Source: Acestrorhynchus altus
Taxonomy: Eukaryota; Chordata; Actinopteri; Characiformes; Acestrorhynchidae
Assembly: GCA_034509495.1 (NCBI GenBank)
Contig: CM067518.1
Span: 2,432,431 to 2,496,430 of the forward strand
Direction of reading: 5' to 3'
Length of the DNA stretch: 64,000 nucleotides
Shown: in pieces, positions 12,470 through 25,010 of the stretch
How the letters are laid out: each line of letters starts with the position of its first letter
How positions within the stretch are numbered: the first letter of the stretch is position 1
Notes under the pieces: model-generated
What the model saw: only the letters and a program-made list of their open reading frames with translations
Told to the model about the DNA's origin: nothing
The model's database searches: none
Position numbers and translations under genes: made by a program

Positions 12470-12780
12470 TGATTGACCAGCTTGGTGATGCTGTTCATGC
12501 TGGACAAGCAGCATGGTCTTATTGGTCGTGCTGGTCATGTTGGTCGAGCAGCATGACCAGTATGACCAGTAAGACCATGCTGGCAAACCTGCATGACTTG
12601 TATGACCAAGCTGGTACACCCAGCATGACCAACATGACCAAAATCAAATGCAGGTTACCAGTACAGGGCATGTCTTTGCCTGGATGACCGGATTTTCAAT
12701 TAACCTGACCATCAAAGATCAGCTTAGACCATCTGAAACTAGCTTCTAGCAAAAGCTGGTCTGGAGCTGGGTTTTTCAGC
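12470..12780. repeat. GACCAG/TGGTC dispersed inverted repeat
   Basis: TGGTCGTGCTGGTCATGTTGGTCGAGC is followed by GCATGACCAGTATGACCAGTAAGACC, its approximate reverse complement, giving a strong hairpin. Long open frames on both strands (12422-12619, 12469-12687) are by-products. Confidence 0.75.
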
Positions 12781-12784
12781 TGGG

Positions 12785-12930
12785 GTTTCAATGCTGGATT
12801 ATCGGTCACAACGTTGTGGGTTCAATACCCGAGTTCAGTGACCTGCCAATGCCACTGCTGGGCCTTTAAACATGACTCTGCTCCAGGGGTGCTGTCACTC
12901 GGTTGACCCAACCTCTGTCAGCTGGTATAT
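12785..12930 (+). mobile_element. tRNA-derived SINE fragment
   Basis: B-box-like GTGGGTTCAATACCCGAG, then CTGCTGGGCCTTTAAACATGACTCTGCTCCAGGGGTGCTGTCA, a related but older SINE body. Confidence 0.5.
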
Positions 12931-13670
12931 GACATTAAAAAATTTTAAACCTGTCCCTCGTTAGCCGTTCTTCTGTTTTCTTTCTTTTTCATTTTTACCA
13001 TTTCACTCGTTTTTGGTGACTATTTCAGGAACTGTTCCTTTTACTGAAGGACAGGTCTGTGTTCTGTTTCAGGCGGTAAAGTGGAGAAGATTTAGGCTAA
13101 TTGTCGTAGCCAGTGAAGACACATTTTCTCGTTTCCCTCAGCCGGGTCCTTAAAGCAGAAGCTTAGTTCAAATAGGATTCTCCTTATTAGCCAAAACCCC
13201 CCCGTAAACCCCCTCGCCCGAGATTTCTAATTAAATGTAACTGAGCATTAATGAACTAAAAATGTACAATGTACATCAAATAAACAGAACACAGTGTATT
13301 CATTTCACAGCAAATTACTGGAAAAGGCAAATAATTGCTGACTCCATTCCCAAGGATTAAAAATAAATAAGGGGGTCTGAAGCAGGAAGTGAGAAGTCAA
13401 GAACTCATTAAAAATTCAGGAGATTAAAACAAAAAAAAAAAAAAAAAGAAAAAAAGAAAAAAGACGAGTGGAGTAGAAAACTCTCGCTCTTTTTCTCTTC
13501 CAGCACACTGTAATCACTCCCCAGTCACAGTGTGGGAACGTTGCGAGAGAGGAATGGGGCAAAAATCCATTCGAAGGTTTTTTATCTGCTTTGAGTGAGG
13601 TCACCTGGGCCGGACAGCCTTAAGCTGTGGAATAGCTTTTAGGTGGGCAGGGGAAAGAATGAGTCCATGT

Positions 13671-13674
<4 letters not shown>
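12931..13674. other. intergenic, one poly-A tract
   Basis: A17-type A-tract at about 13431-13447 followed by GAAAAAG repeats. Nothing else recognised. Confidence 0.5.

Positions 13675-13728
<54 letters not shown>
13675..13728 (+). repeat. (GA)n microsatellite
   Basis: About 26 GA units. Confidence 0.95.
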
Positions 13729-13984
13729 GAGAGAGATTAATAGCACCTGAATTTCAAAATGGAAAAGTGTTCCACTTAGCTGCTCTTTCCTAAAGCCCCT
13801 TAATTACGACCAGCAACTGGCCGCAGGAGAGGAAAAGGGCTTCCCTCAGCAGAAAAATGGAACAAATGACCCAGTACTGCAACACCCACCACCACTACAC
13901 CAGTTATAGTCAAGTGCACAGCGACACAAGCCTAAATGCTTGGACTTGACTCTAGAACCTTTCACTAAGCTCCGCTTGTCTCGA

Positions 13985-14220
13985 AACATTCTACACACAT
14001 GCAGCTGTTTGTGGACACCTCTTCTCACAAATGCACCAATTGCTGACACAGATGTGCAAAGCACACACAGCTTGTCTAGTCCCTGTAAATAAGTACTGCC
14101 AATAGGATGGGACTCTCTGGAAGAGATCAGCATGAACTCGTTGGCACCATGCTTAATGCCAGGTGTGGGCTAGAGGGGTATGAAGCCCCCCAGCCTTCGA
14201 TGCACAGTGCAGTGATTTTT
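13985..14220 (+). mobile_element. family A element (MITE-like)
   Basis: Contains the family A core: TTTGTGGACACCTCTTCT, GACACAGATGTGCAAA-GCACACACAGCTTGTCTAGTCCCTGTA, TTGGCACCATGC, GGGCTAGAGGGGTATGAAGCCCCCCAGC. The right end seems replaced by transposase-like sequence. Confidence 0.75.
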
Positions 14221-14224
14221 GTGG

Positions 14225-14640
14225 ACCATATTTCAGCTCCTGACACAGGATTCAAAAATGGAAAAGTTGCACAGTAGGCACGTTTGTATGCTTTGATCGT
14301 TGTCTTGTTGCACAACCCAGCTGAACTTCAGCTTCGGCTCACGGACAGATGACCTGACACCCTCTTGAAAGAATTTGGAAAATGACCCAAGAACAACATC
14401 TAAAGAACTGCATTTCTCCTGCCTCAAATAAGAAAGGTGGTTTCAAGTTTTCCCTGAAACCTACAGAAGATCTTCTGGAGTTCTGGAGAAATGTGTCATG
14501 AACAGATTCATCTAAGGTGGTGCTTCTTATCCAACATGACCTCAAACCAACTGTGAAGCACGGTGGTGGTAATGTGATGGCGTAAGGATGCTTCGCTGCC
14601 TCAGGACCAATGCAGAATTCCGATTTGAGCTCTGTATCAA
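14225..14640. pseudogene. decayed Tc1-like transposase pieces, both strands
   Basis: On the minus strand (14233-14427) one frame reads LKFSWVVQQDNDQS, the second-Asp motif. On the plus strand near 14536-14600 the text translates PTVKHGGGNVMA, stop, GCFAASG, the conserved block before it. The two parts are in opposite orientation, so the element is rearranged and dead. Confidence 0.65.
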
Positions 14641-15999
14641 TGGATTTCTCGGCTTTCGAGTCAAGGGCAGAGAAAGCCGCCCTACTCTTTTTCTTTCTTT
14701 CCCTCCAGAACAGAGCCTGTCCATCAAAAAGGAGTCCCCAAAACATTTTCTAGTATGCTGTGCACAAAGGCATCTCCACTAAAAGTTTTAGACTACACAG
14801 AGTATCAAAAGTCCAACTTCCTTTGGGACATAGTCGTGATAAAACATGACACACAAAAAACCTTGATAGCTGCTTTTTTTTTTTTTTACCCTTTGTTTCA
14901 TGAGTAAAGTGCTGTGAGAGCTGCGCTGAATGCATCCGTCTCGAGCTCGTCACAATAGCGCGGAATGGGGAGACTTCCATTGTGTATTAAATGTCATCAA
15001 AAGCCGCCAATCTGTCATGGTGACTGACAGAGCAATGGAAATCGGGCCGAACAGAGAAGAATAGTAAAAACAAAGCCACGCAAAAAAAAACAAAAAAACA
15101 CACACATCGCTCAAAGGCTTCGACCCTGAGCTGAACGCAGTGACCGAGGACATCACAGAGCGCCTTATTCATGAGTTCTGAAACATGAAAGGAGCTTCGG
15201 GGTGACTGACAATGGAGGGAGGAGCTAGTCTCACAAACGATCCAAAGCAGCCAATGGAGTCTATGAATAAATGAATCTGGTTATTCTATATTTGGATTGT
15301 GTGGATGGGAAGTTGTCAACACGGAGCTTGTTACGGAGCTGAAGGTGTCATTAGGGACGCTCTCCAGAAACTGGCACACGGTTTTTAATTCCTCTGTTAT
15401 ACGGAACTTGACAAGTTTAAAGTCACAAGAACCAGTAGAGACGCTGCGTCAGGTGGCCTGGAGCTCGTTTTGCACACAGGTAGGCAACTGACAGGTGGGT
15501 ACATTAGGATTCAGGTATGAAATTTTCGGCCTTCCGGACGAAAAAATTACACACGGCTCGGTGTGAGCAGAGCTCAAAATTGGAGTTGGGAATTTCAAGA
15601 CCTGTCCCTTGATGTGGGAGAAAGTGACAGATCTTATCTGCTCAAATCTGCAAAGAGGTGACTTTTGGATCACTTGTATCAACCGATTGCTTGTGATTAG
15701 GTTCATCTGAGTTCATAAATGCCTCTTGCGCTGGCCTGTCACGGGGAATTGACTCGTGAAGCAATGTCCACAATAGCAGTCCTACTGCTTTGAGTGCTGC
15801 CTCTGTCATATTCCTCAACCCTTGCCGTTGCGGAGGACATGCTGATTAGATTTGTGTTTCTCTAAGCTAGGGTGGACTCCTGAGCCTTGCTCAGTTCCTT
15901 CTCCTCTACAGTGGTTCTCCTCCACACTCTTTGAATCCTCTGAATCGCCTCCTCACCTTATACTACCTACAAGATATGTTCAAAAACATTTATTCATAA
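14641..15999. other. intergenic, nothing recognised
   Basis: No supported feature; short A/T tracts at about 14873-14887 and 15081-15098. Confidence 0.45.
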
Positions 16000-16265
16000 A
16001 AAATGCTCATATTTAGATACAACAATCTCACACTAAATTCCTCGAAAGTTGTCCCCTTGGGCTGCCACAAAAGTCTCCATGCAGCTCTGGCACCGCAGCT
16101 GGTCCGTCACATTCTGCATGATGTCCTCTCTATAGGGAGACTGATGAAGCACAGGTGTTTGGCCAGGAAACTGTATCAGATGTGAAGATGGGTACATTAT
16201 TGTGATGGAGCTGCCAACTACCCGCCCAGAGGTTCCACCTGGAAATCGGCAAGCTTTACACAAAA
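16000..16265 (-). pseudogene. mariner-like transposase C-terminal remnant
   Basis: The minus strand reads TDQLRCQSCMETFVAAQGDNF, resembling the W..C....G.YFEG end of mariner-type transposases. TGTTCAAAAACATTTATTCA just below it resembles the usual 3' end. Only a fragment remains. Confidence 0.4.
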
Positions 16266-17109
16266 TTTAATGCAGCAGTGTTGTTCAAGTTTCCCTGTTA
16301 TTTCGTCAAAAACATCAGCAACTGACAGCTTCTGCACATTAGCATCAGCTACGTGCATGCACCAAACCAGAGACCCCAAGCTTCATTTGTTTACCCACGA
16401 AAAACCATGGTCAGATACTTTTTTGCACACGCCTCGTAAACTTCAACAGGAGAGCTGGAAGAGCTTAATCACGCTCTGCTGCCTGTGAGAAATTTCACGT
16501 GTTAAAAACAAAGCAGGTGAGATATATTTCACCACACTGTCTTTGGGGACGTGACAGATTTCTGCTTTTTCGGGAATGCAGCCTGGCATCGGCATCTGGC
16601 AAACGGTGCACTCCATCATTCTTGTGGGAGGAAATCAGTATTCAGTGGAGTGGGATTCTGCTTAATGAGCACATTGTGCTGGACACAACAACCCAAAAGA
16701 CAGGTTGCCAGACATCAACCTGTTTTGGCATAATACTCGTTCAGGGGTCGTGCGAGGCCAGGGAGGCTTTACCTTCACCAAAACATTCTCTCTCATTTTT
16801 GATATTTAAAATATTGCTCCCAGACAGAGAGGTCAGATTGGCATGTAGTAGATATGCACACAATTACAGGTGTGCTCTGAGTAGACTTGGCACACGAGGG
16901 TGTAAAAGTGCTTCCCCTGCTGCCCTATAAAATAGAGGCTACTTTGGGCCAGAGATCATTGATTGCTGGACATGCCTTTACAATGCACTCAGAGACAGTC
17001 CAGTTGATAGTCTGTGACAGACTGCAAATTACTGACTGAGAGAAGCAGGATAGTTTTTATGATTTGGATGAATTGCATGCCGTCTCGGCCATTCTGACCA
17101 AGCTAGTCT
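16266..17109. other. intergenic, possibly more decayed transposon
   Basis: A 143-codon open frame (16499-16930) has no recognisable domain. No supported gene. Confidence 0.4.
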
Positions 17110-17287
17110 TTCTCAACCCTGGTCCTGGAGGTACCCCTGTTCTGCATGTTTTAGCTTTAACACACTCCATGCGACTCAGAGAGGTGTGTTATTGAGATGA
17201 TCGGTTAAATCAGGTCTAGTGGGAGCAGGAAAGATTCTACATGCAGGGTAGGGGTGCCTTCAGGACCAGGGTTGAGAAACCCTGAGT
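17110..17287. mobile_element. family B fold-back element (complete)
   Basis: Left end TTTCTCAACCCTGGTCCTGGAGGTACCCCTG and right end AGGGGTGCCTTCAGGACCAGGGTTGAGAAAC are near-perfect inverted repeats about 170 bp apart, the structure of a MITE. Other copies: 23596-23740, 40103-40243, 49805-49930. Confidence 0.85.
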
Positions 17288-17394
17288 AAAAGGTTTGCTC
17301 CACCAGTGGAGATTGTTTGGTGTTGTCTGTCACAGTGAGATTTTTTGTTTTGTTTTGTATAATAAACACTTTACATCTCAGAAATTCTGTTGGA

Positions 17395-17790
17395 AAGTCG
17401 ATTTTGCAATAAAAAAAACTTGATTAGAATGATAAGGATATTTATACTAATATGTCCTTCCAGATAAGTGACAGTAGCCCAAATAAAATCAAAAACAACA
17501 ACCTGAAAGTAATTTATTAGTCTCATTATTTATGGATGTATCAGTGTTATCTCGTCTCAGGACTTTTATTCTGAAATTCAAACACATTGTGAGCAAAGAA
17601 AGAAAACAAATAGCCCTCCCTCCTCATCTTCTATAATCCAATATCTGGCTCAGTGACATCATCAGCCACGCCCCCTCTCTCTGATCAGTCAGAGTCTGTA
17701 TGCAGGTTGATCATGTTCACGTGGACAGAGCAGTAAACATGCACTGGAAGCTCCTTCAGCATTTAAACTGGGATTTAATTCAGTTGAGAG
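17395..17790 (+). repeat. family E dispersed repeat, copy 3
   Basis: Longest copy. Blocks in order: GATTAGAATGATAAGG, GACAGTAGCCCAAATAAA, CTCAGGACTTTTATTCTGAAATT, CCAATATCTGGCTCAGTGACATCATCAGCCACGCCCCCTCT, CACGTGGACAGAGCAGTAAACATGCACTG. Confidence 0.75.
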
Positions 17791-17934
17791 TAAATTTCAG
17801 CTGGTTTCTGAGCTGGACAAGCTACACATTGTTGTGTACGGACTGGGAGATGGATGGCAGTTCTGCTTTTGGGTGGTGTGCACTTTCACGCACAGTCACT
17901 GCCACAGCAAGACAACACCGCCCAACTTTCCCCA

Positions 17935-18002
17935 TCTGAGCCGAGGGGAGCTTCTCATTAGACTCGAACCATTGGCTTCTGAGCACGTTCTCATTGTGCC
18001 AC
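17935..18002 (-). mobile_element. tRNA-like SINE head
   Basis: On the minus strand GTTGTGGCACAATGAGAACGTGCTCAG followed by CAATGGTTCGAGTCTAATGAG resembles a tRNA with A-box and B-box at usual spacing. No recognisable SINE body follows, so it may also be an eroded tRNA pseudogene. Confidence 0.45.
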
Positions 18003-18699
18003 AACAAAAAGCAGCTCTTTTGTATGCATAGTCGTGGAACCGCTTTTCAGAAAGGAACAAAATGATCATTACTAGATGTATTTGGGGGTTAATCTGAATT
18101 CGTTTTGTGCTTTAGGACAATAAATGACTCTCTTCCTGCTGTATAGCTGCATTCAAACACCAATTCAAAGCAATTCTCTACAATTTATGAGAAAATAATA
18201 AATGTGTCACATCGGAGGAAGAAATTGTCCCAACATGCTGATAGATGTGCTCTCGCTGCTGAGTCACACTCTCACATATAACGGTTCCTGACTCAGTGTT
18301 AACCTTTAAAGTTTATTCTAACCTTTAAAAGTTAAAGCAAACAGAGCCAATACTTTATAATAATCAGCTCTAAAAAAAAAAAAAAGGTGCAACTTAATCA
18401 TCTCCTATTCATTTGGAATATATGCAATAATAGATGGTACTGTTTGAATAACAATCCACTGAATATTTAATTCAATGAAGACATCAATAAACAAGGACGC
18501 TACACCTTAATCAACATCATTACTTCATAATGTAAGTATACATATCATTTATTATTACGCCTAATGCAAAGCATGGATTGTGGGCGGTGGAGCATGCAAA
18601 TCAACACAGGCGCCACTTCAAAATTAAGAAACAGTCCATGTTCACACAGTTGAGTCACATAATAATCACCACCTCCGCGTTTCATACTTGAGGGGAAAC
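18003..18699. other. intergenic, AT-rich, nothing recognised
   Basis: No supported feature. Confidence 0.45.
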
Positions 18700-19080
18700 T
18701 CCTCTGACCATCCAGGAGCACGTTGTAGACCTATGCAGACGTTATTCTCCTCCGTTCACCCTGACCACTGCAGTCACACTGACATGGTGGTGGTGTGCCA
18801 TCGTGTGCTGTGTTGCTCTCAGTGGCTCTGAAACAGCAGTGCTGCTGGAGTGTTTAAACACTGTGTCCACTCACTGTCCACTCTATCAGACACTCCTACC
18901 GAGTGTCTCCACCTTGTAGATGTAAAGTCGGAGACAGAAGCTCATCTGTTTGTGCACAGTTTGTGTTGGTCGTCCTCTAGTCCTTCATCAGTGCTCTCAG
19001 GATGCTGCCCATTGGCTGGATATTTCTGGACAAGCTGTCCATCCTAATGCTGGACAAGCAGATCTCTAGAAACTTTTGGA
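18700..19080 (+). mobile_element. family C dispersed element
   Basis: GACATGGTGGTGGTGTG, AACAGCAGTGCTGCTGGAGTGTTTAAACACTGTGTCCACTCACTGTCCACTCTAT, GAGTGTCTCCACCTTGTAGATGTAAAGTC and CTTCATCAGTGCTCTCAGGATGCTGCCCATTGGCTGGA form the typical order of this fish repeat. A matching copy is at 55740-56000. Confidence 0.8.
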
Positions 19081-20285
19081 CAGCGTGTGAGTCCGTCTAG
19101 GATTTCTGCATTATTCGGTGCAGTTCTTTTCAGGGTCAACCTTACAGTGGAGCTTTCGCTGTGTAGGTTTGGTCCTGAAAACACATTCCAAAGGGCATAT
19201 TTGCTCTTTTAGTTCATGTCTCCTCACAGAATGCTTTTAAGTGTAAATGTACCCCTTCGGCAGTGCTCCTGAAATAGAACTCACCGTTCCTTTCGCTTTA
19301 AACGCCAACAGGGCTGACCTTGGATTCAGTTTGAATCATCTGAATCTTACTCACGTTTTCACAGCCCGTCCTCCATGGTGCGCAGTCACGTTGGATAACC
19401 GCGTAGCGCACGAAGCATGTTAACATCCCAGTGACATATCAGAGGTTAGTGCCTTTAAACTGACATAAAGCTGCGCCAACAAGTCTGGAATATTCTCTCT
19501 TCCTTTCCTGTGGCTATAGAAGCTCTCCCTGGAGAGCTTTAGATCACTTTCTGTTTAAGAAGGCTGAGTCCCTGAGCGAACAGCCCCCCGTGCCCTCTCC
19601 CCCGCCCCCAAGGCTGGATCCGGCGTTCACAGCAGCTGCAGATTGCCGTCTTGGCTCGAGCCCTGCGCCATTTCATCTGCTTGTGTTATCTGAGAGGTGG
19701 CAGTGGTAACTAGGTGAGCAATAGAGCTTTGATTGCATGCTGAAAAAGCCTTGCTTGGGGTCAAGGCACACAGGGAAAGGCTGCAGTTCGAGAGACTGTG
19801 GCACTCTTGCCGTCTGAAGGTCCTGGAGAGGCTTTCTGCATCAAAAAGGGGTTTCGCACTGATTGGAAGGGTCCTGAATTCAATGCTACACTGCAGGATA
19901 TAAAAGTTTCTTTAATGGGTTCTGCTTTGATGTACAGTCCTAGACTAAGGTGAACATGTGTCCTCTTTTTCCCCAAACATGTTCTCTTTGGGATGTGAAA
20001 AATGCTTCGGAATTGTACTGGGATTTCGCATTGATGTCATGGCAGCATCTGCTTCTATAGTCAGTACACATTCTGCGTGTCTTCTCACCCCAACTATTGG
20101 TTTAAGAATATATAGAAATAAAAGTAGACACTTTTTCCCCACAACTCCAATGGAAAATTGGCATTCCCCTGGCACATCTCACCTCAATCCTCATACTGTG
20201 TAAGGCTGTGTTCCACCTGGGGACACTGGGACATTGGAATATAGTTTCAAGTCCAAGGGAGCTGCACAACAACGGCAGTAAAAGC
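19081..20285. other. intergenic, nothing recognised
   Basis: No exon with support; short open frames only. Confidence 0.45.
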
Positions 20286-20890
20286 AGAAGTGATATACAG
20301 TTTCGTAGCATTTCTCAGAATTGCAGACGGTCATTCATGGGACATTCAGCGTGAGTTCTGCTTCGTCTTGGTGGAGACAACCAATGAATCAATGTGTGGA
20401 GTCACCGTGGTCAGGACCAAGATCGACGGTATATCAAATGTCACACATCGCATGTTCAGGGGGCCGGGTTTCATGGTGTGGATACAGTTTCCTACAATGC
20501 CAGATGACCTTTGGTCTTCATTACAGGCACTTTGACAGATCAATGTTACGTTAATGAGGTCCTGCAACCAGTGGTTCTACCTCTTCTGAACACACACTCC
20601 GGTGCTCTGTTCCAACAGGATGACGCTCGTCCACACACTGATGCCGTCTCAAGATCTCGTCTTGAAGGCACAGATACTACGCCGTGGTCGGTCTCATCTC
20701 CAGACCTGTCCCTGATTGAAAATGTGTGGGACGCTATTGGACGCTCTATCAACACTCCACCCCTACCACACCATCTGCAGAACTGAGTGAGAACATTCAA
20801 GCTGCATGGGATGGATCATCACAGGACACCATTAGGAACCTCTACAACTCCATGCAGAGACGTCTGGCATGTTCCGTTAAACTCGACGCC
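20286..20890 (+). pseudogene. Tc1-like transposase, broken by frameshifts
   Basis: About 600 nt align with the second half of a Tc1 transposase (DDE integrase, cut-and-paste movement of the element). Visible blocks: VNEVLQPVVLPLL, FQQDDARPHTDAVSRS (second catalytic Asp), WSVSSPDLSLIENVWDAIGR (third catalytic Glu) and, after a stop, the usual ENIQAAWDGSS...LYNSMQRR end in another frame. Several frame changes and stops lie across it. A minus-strand fragment of the same family is at 60150-60420. Confidence 0.85.
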
Positions 20891-22912
20891 CAATGCCGAC
20901 AATAAAAACAGTCCATTTCAGTGGACAGTTATTGTTCCGGATAACCTTTATCTTCCTTCTCAATAGCACTGCAATCCCATATTTCCTGGGTACTGATGAT
21001 TTGTGTCTCAATACATCAGTGGAACACTCATTCACACTGTTCTCAATGTTTAACGGGAATGTGGTCAGCACATTTGTGACATCAGTCCTAACTCCAACGA
21101 GTAACTTCCTCCTGTGAAGACGCGGTGCTGCCAGCGAACGAGTGGCAATGTGATTCACGTCAGACACAAAGACTGGCGAACAGCATTATGCGACAATATC
21201 AATATGCCATTAGAATAAATCGTGAGATCTCATGGCAGCTTTCTTATGATGTCATAAACAACAGGAATGATGCAAGGGACACCAGCCAAAACCTTGCCTA
21301 GAGCATCACATTTGTCAGGGCTGACTCTGCCATTAATGTGTCCACTGCATTAGCAGTGATTACTTGTTATAGCTTAGTTGTTAAGGCTGGACAGACCAAC
21401 AATATGACCATTTACAGCAAGACAGCAATTACTGCATTAAATTGAACTCCTTCCCTTAAACTAATCAACGTCAACTACAGCAGCGGAGCCCACCGACTGA
21501 ACCGCTCAGGAACGACAGACTTCTACACTCCGTCACATATTCTCAAATAACATCATCCCTGCAAAACCTCCTGTTTACCAGAGTATCAGTGCAGCTGGTT
21601 TGGCCTGATTGAGCTTTAACAAAGCCGAGGATTGCGCTGTGAGTTTACCGTGAGCCCATCGACCAATTACACCTGTCCCTGAGGATTGATCCGTGAGCAC
21701 TCTGCTCAATTACAGCCGTTCACTCAACCAAATATACAATCAGTCTGTCACCGGTGCAGAGCCCCGTCTTTATCCCGGACAGAATTATTCCACGTTGTGT
21801 CACACCACAACTGGAACAATACCTGGAAATATAGGTGGGGTTTCTAAATAAGGTCTTTCATAGAAACCCTGTTCCTGTAATTGGACCCTTGTCCCTTCAA
21901 GCTCACAAGCTACACTATCTACAGTGTCGCCCAGAACATTACAATCACCTGCTCAGAACACGTAAAGTGAAATATTCCACGCTGTGTTTGTGTTTGTTTG
22001 TTTGTTTATTTGGTTTGGATTATAGCTCATGACAATCAGAAACCCAGTTTCTCAAATTATTAGAATATTTCATAAGCGACTTCATGAGAGTCCTGCTGGA
22101 AAAGGAAATCGGCATCATCAGCAGATGGAAGCATGATAGACAATTAGTCCTGTAGACACTGCATTGACTCTGGACTTGATTAAACACAAAGGACCAACGC
22201 CGGCAGATGACATGTCCTCCTTAACCCTCACAGACTGAAAACGTCACACACCTTGGACTCTGTTTCTCTCCACTAATCCTCCAGAATCTAGGAGCTTGAG
22301 TTGAGACTCTAGGACAATGTACTTTCAAAAAGAGAGACTCTGAACCGAGGACTTTGGAGCTCTGAGCAGCAGTCAACAGGGTGTCAGACTCAGAGGCAGA
22401 CCCAGAATCTCTGCATTAGTTACCACTGTCACAAACGGGCTGCACCTGGACATGTCCACATCCATACCTTAGGTCCCCCAGCAGAACACAAATCCATCCT
22501 CCACTCTGTCCTCTTGGGAAACTTTGGTAGGTTTCTGCGGCAGGGTTTTAGTAAGTTTTTAAACGTTCCTCAGTGAACAGATAAATAGGAGAGTGAGACG
22601 CTGTTTCTGCTCCAGTGGAGAATGATATGCAGCAGCTCAGGCTGCATAATTCATACCGGCTCGGTCACTGAAACAGCAAACAAAACAACCTGAGAAATCA
22701 CTAATCCTTTCTCCAAGGTGCCGGAAACACCAAGTTCTCCCTTCTGTAAATATCACACTTCGCCTTATCTGTAAAACGTAGGAGTAAGACCACTTCATTA
22801 AGTCAGGACCACTGGAATGAATGAGCAGAACTCTTCTGACCTAATCCAGAGGGTCTGCAAAAAACCATAACATTAAAACTACACTGGCACCTGTGAGTGC
22901 AAACACAAAGCA
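20891..22912. other. intergenic, nothing recognised
   Basis: The beginning may include the remainder of the Tc1 element. No coding support elsewhere. Confidence 0.45.
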
Positions 22913-22915
22913 GGA

Positions 22916-22999
22916 GTTTCTCATAAAGTGGCCTCTGAGTGAAGGTGCAAGGGAGGTGTTTCCAATAAACTGGCCATTTGTGTTTGTGCGTCAGCCAGT
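22916..22999 (+). repeat. 42-bp minisatellite, two copies
   Basis: GTTTCTCATAAAGTGGCC at 22916 and GTTTCCAATAAACTGGCC at 22958, 42 bp apart; same family as 4572-4782. Confidence 0.85.
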
Positions 23000-23590
23000 C
23001 TGCGTATAGAAATGGAACCCTTGAAAGCACCTGCTGTGTCATCCCTCTTTCTCCACTTCTCTAATCTAATTCCGGGGGGCTAATGGTCCCGAGCCCCTCG
23101 CATATTACGTACGCTGATTTCATTACTTCCCTGCAGAGAAAGAGTGTGTGCGAGAGCACGAGCGAGAGCGCGTGAGAGAGAGAATTCGGCCGAACGATTG
23201 TCTGCTGTTTGCGCCTGGATCGACACATTAGTGGGCTGATATTTACATGGCTGGCCTGCTTCTCCCGCCTAATGTGCCTGAGAGCCAGTGGCAGCCCTCC
23301 AGGGGGAGCAGGAGGGCAGCAGGGTGGCATTTAAGGACAGGCTGGTTGAACATGGCACAGAGCCCAGAGAGGACTCATGTCTGTCCTGTTCCACCTCTTC
23401 TGCTCCTCTGGACATTTATCACATTATCCATGCGCCTGAGGCTGTGCTGCTCCAAACAACGCATTACAGCCCATCAGCATCCATCAGCTCCAGCACCCCT
23501 GCACTCATCAGCCGGCTGTAATTACTCCATCAGCGCAACTGAAGAAACGGTGCAAACTTTTCAGAGCTTTTCAACACATTTGACCAGCGC
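23000..23590. other. intergenic, nothing recognised
   Basis: A 147-codon open frame (23247-23690) runs into the family B element and has no domain. Confidence 0.45.
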
Positions 23591-23591
23591 C

Positions 23592-23740
23592 TTTCCAACC
23601 CTGATCCTGGAGGAACCACGGCTCTGGGAAGTGTTTACTCTGCGCCCAACACACCTGATCCAGCGAGTTAACAAACCCTTCCTGAGTTGACGGTAGTGTA
23701 TTAGAGGAGAAACCGATAACAGGACCAGGGCTGGGACAAC
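23592..23740. mobile_element. family B fold-back element, degenerate
   Basis: CTTTCCAACCCTGATCCTGGAGG at the left and ACAGGACCAGGGCTGGGAC at the right, with ACACACCTGATCCAGC inside. Confidence 0.65.
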
Positions 23741-24865
23741 TACAGGCGTGTTGTTCTCAGTGTGCGAGGATTTATGTCCCTAATGAAGGGCGGGGCTGTT
23801 TGTGCTCTTAATTTGCTTTCTATGGTTCTAAAGATTCATTCGCGCCAAACAAAAGGCCTTCAATAAGAAGATCAGCCAAGAATGGTGACGTGATTTCGAC
23901 TCTGCTTCAGATTCATTGCATTGTGTCTCGGTCTGCACTGTTTGTCCCGTAAACAGCTATAACAGGTTGTGCCGTGTGAGAGGTGTTTTTCAGTTGATTG
24001 GATTTTGGGAGCTCATGTGTAGGCCAGGCTAATGTTTCCCAAGTTTCCTGTCTCCAGATGACAGCCAGCATATTATAACCCATCAGCATTGCATTGGGCT
24101 AAATGTCAGTGGCCTAGTAAACAAAGGCAGCGGCCACAGCAGCAGTGGCCATAACTCATGACTGACGAGGCGTACAGGTGATTTATACTTTTCTTCCGCC
24201 CGTCCTCACCCGCTTGACTCCTTTGTGCAACTTTGTTGGAATGAAGCGACACACCAACTTTGGAAACTCGCTCTCTCCAGCCTCTAATTCCACCGAGGCA
24301 GCAGACTGAGCTTGGGCAGTGCAATCACCCAGAAAGCTGCTAGGCCTCAGCTTTATAAACCCATTCGTTTGCTCTGTCCAGCAAATCTGTGTCTCCTAAA
24401 GCGTCCCTTGGAGATGGAGAGGAAGGCAGGCTGCAGGGGCAAATCTGAGGAATTTCGCTCCAATATGGCACGACAAAGCAGGCAAGCAAATTACACCACC
24501 TGTCTGTGAGCTGCTGCCGCATTCTGCTGGAGCCAATCAATACAGCACACATTCACACAGCAGAAGCAACTCATAGAAACCAATGTCTGGGTTGATGCTG
24601 CTGATCAGGCTCTAATAAGGAATGAAAGCCTGAGACCGTTCGTCATTTGTAGATTAACCATTTAATCCACTCATCACCAACGATGCTCGCGGAGCTCCAG
24701 CTCTAATCAACACCATCTGACGCATTGGATTGCCATCCTCAGGGTCTCTGATCATCTGAATGATGTTCTGGATGATCTTCCACAACATGAATAGAAGCTG
24801 TTCTGCAAAGACAAGGCAGCCAATCAGAACAGCAGTCTTTTTCATATACAGAGTAATAGACCTAG
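23741..24865. other. intergenic, nothing recognised
   Basis: No supported feature. Confidence 0.45.
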
Positions 24866-24867
24866 CC

Positions 24868-25010
24868 CAGGAGTGTCCAGTTGTATCTGAAAAAGGGCCT
24901 GAATTGGTCAGTGGCCAGTTGATTAAATGAGTGGAATCGGGTTTGGCAAATGAACACCTGCAGACACACAGAATAAGACTGGACACTGAATTAGCCCGTC
25001 GAATTCTACA
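24868..25010. mobile_element. short MITE-like dispersed repeat
   Basis: CAGGAGTGTCCAGTTGTATCTGAAAAAGGGCC...ATTAAATGAGTGGAATCGGGTTTGG...CAGAATAAGACTGGACACTG carries matching GTGTCCAGT/ACTGGACAC ends, the layout of a small inverted-repeat element. Confidence 0.6.
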
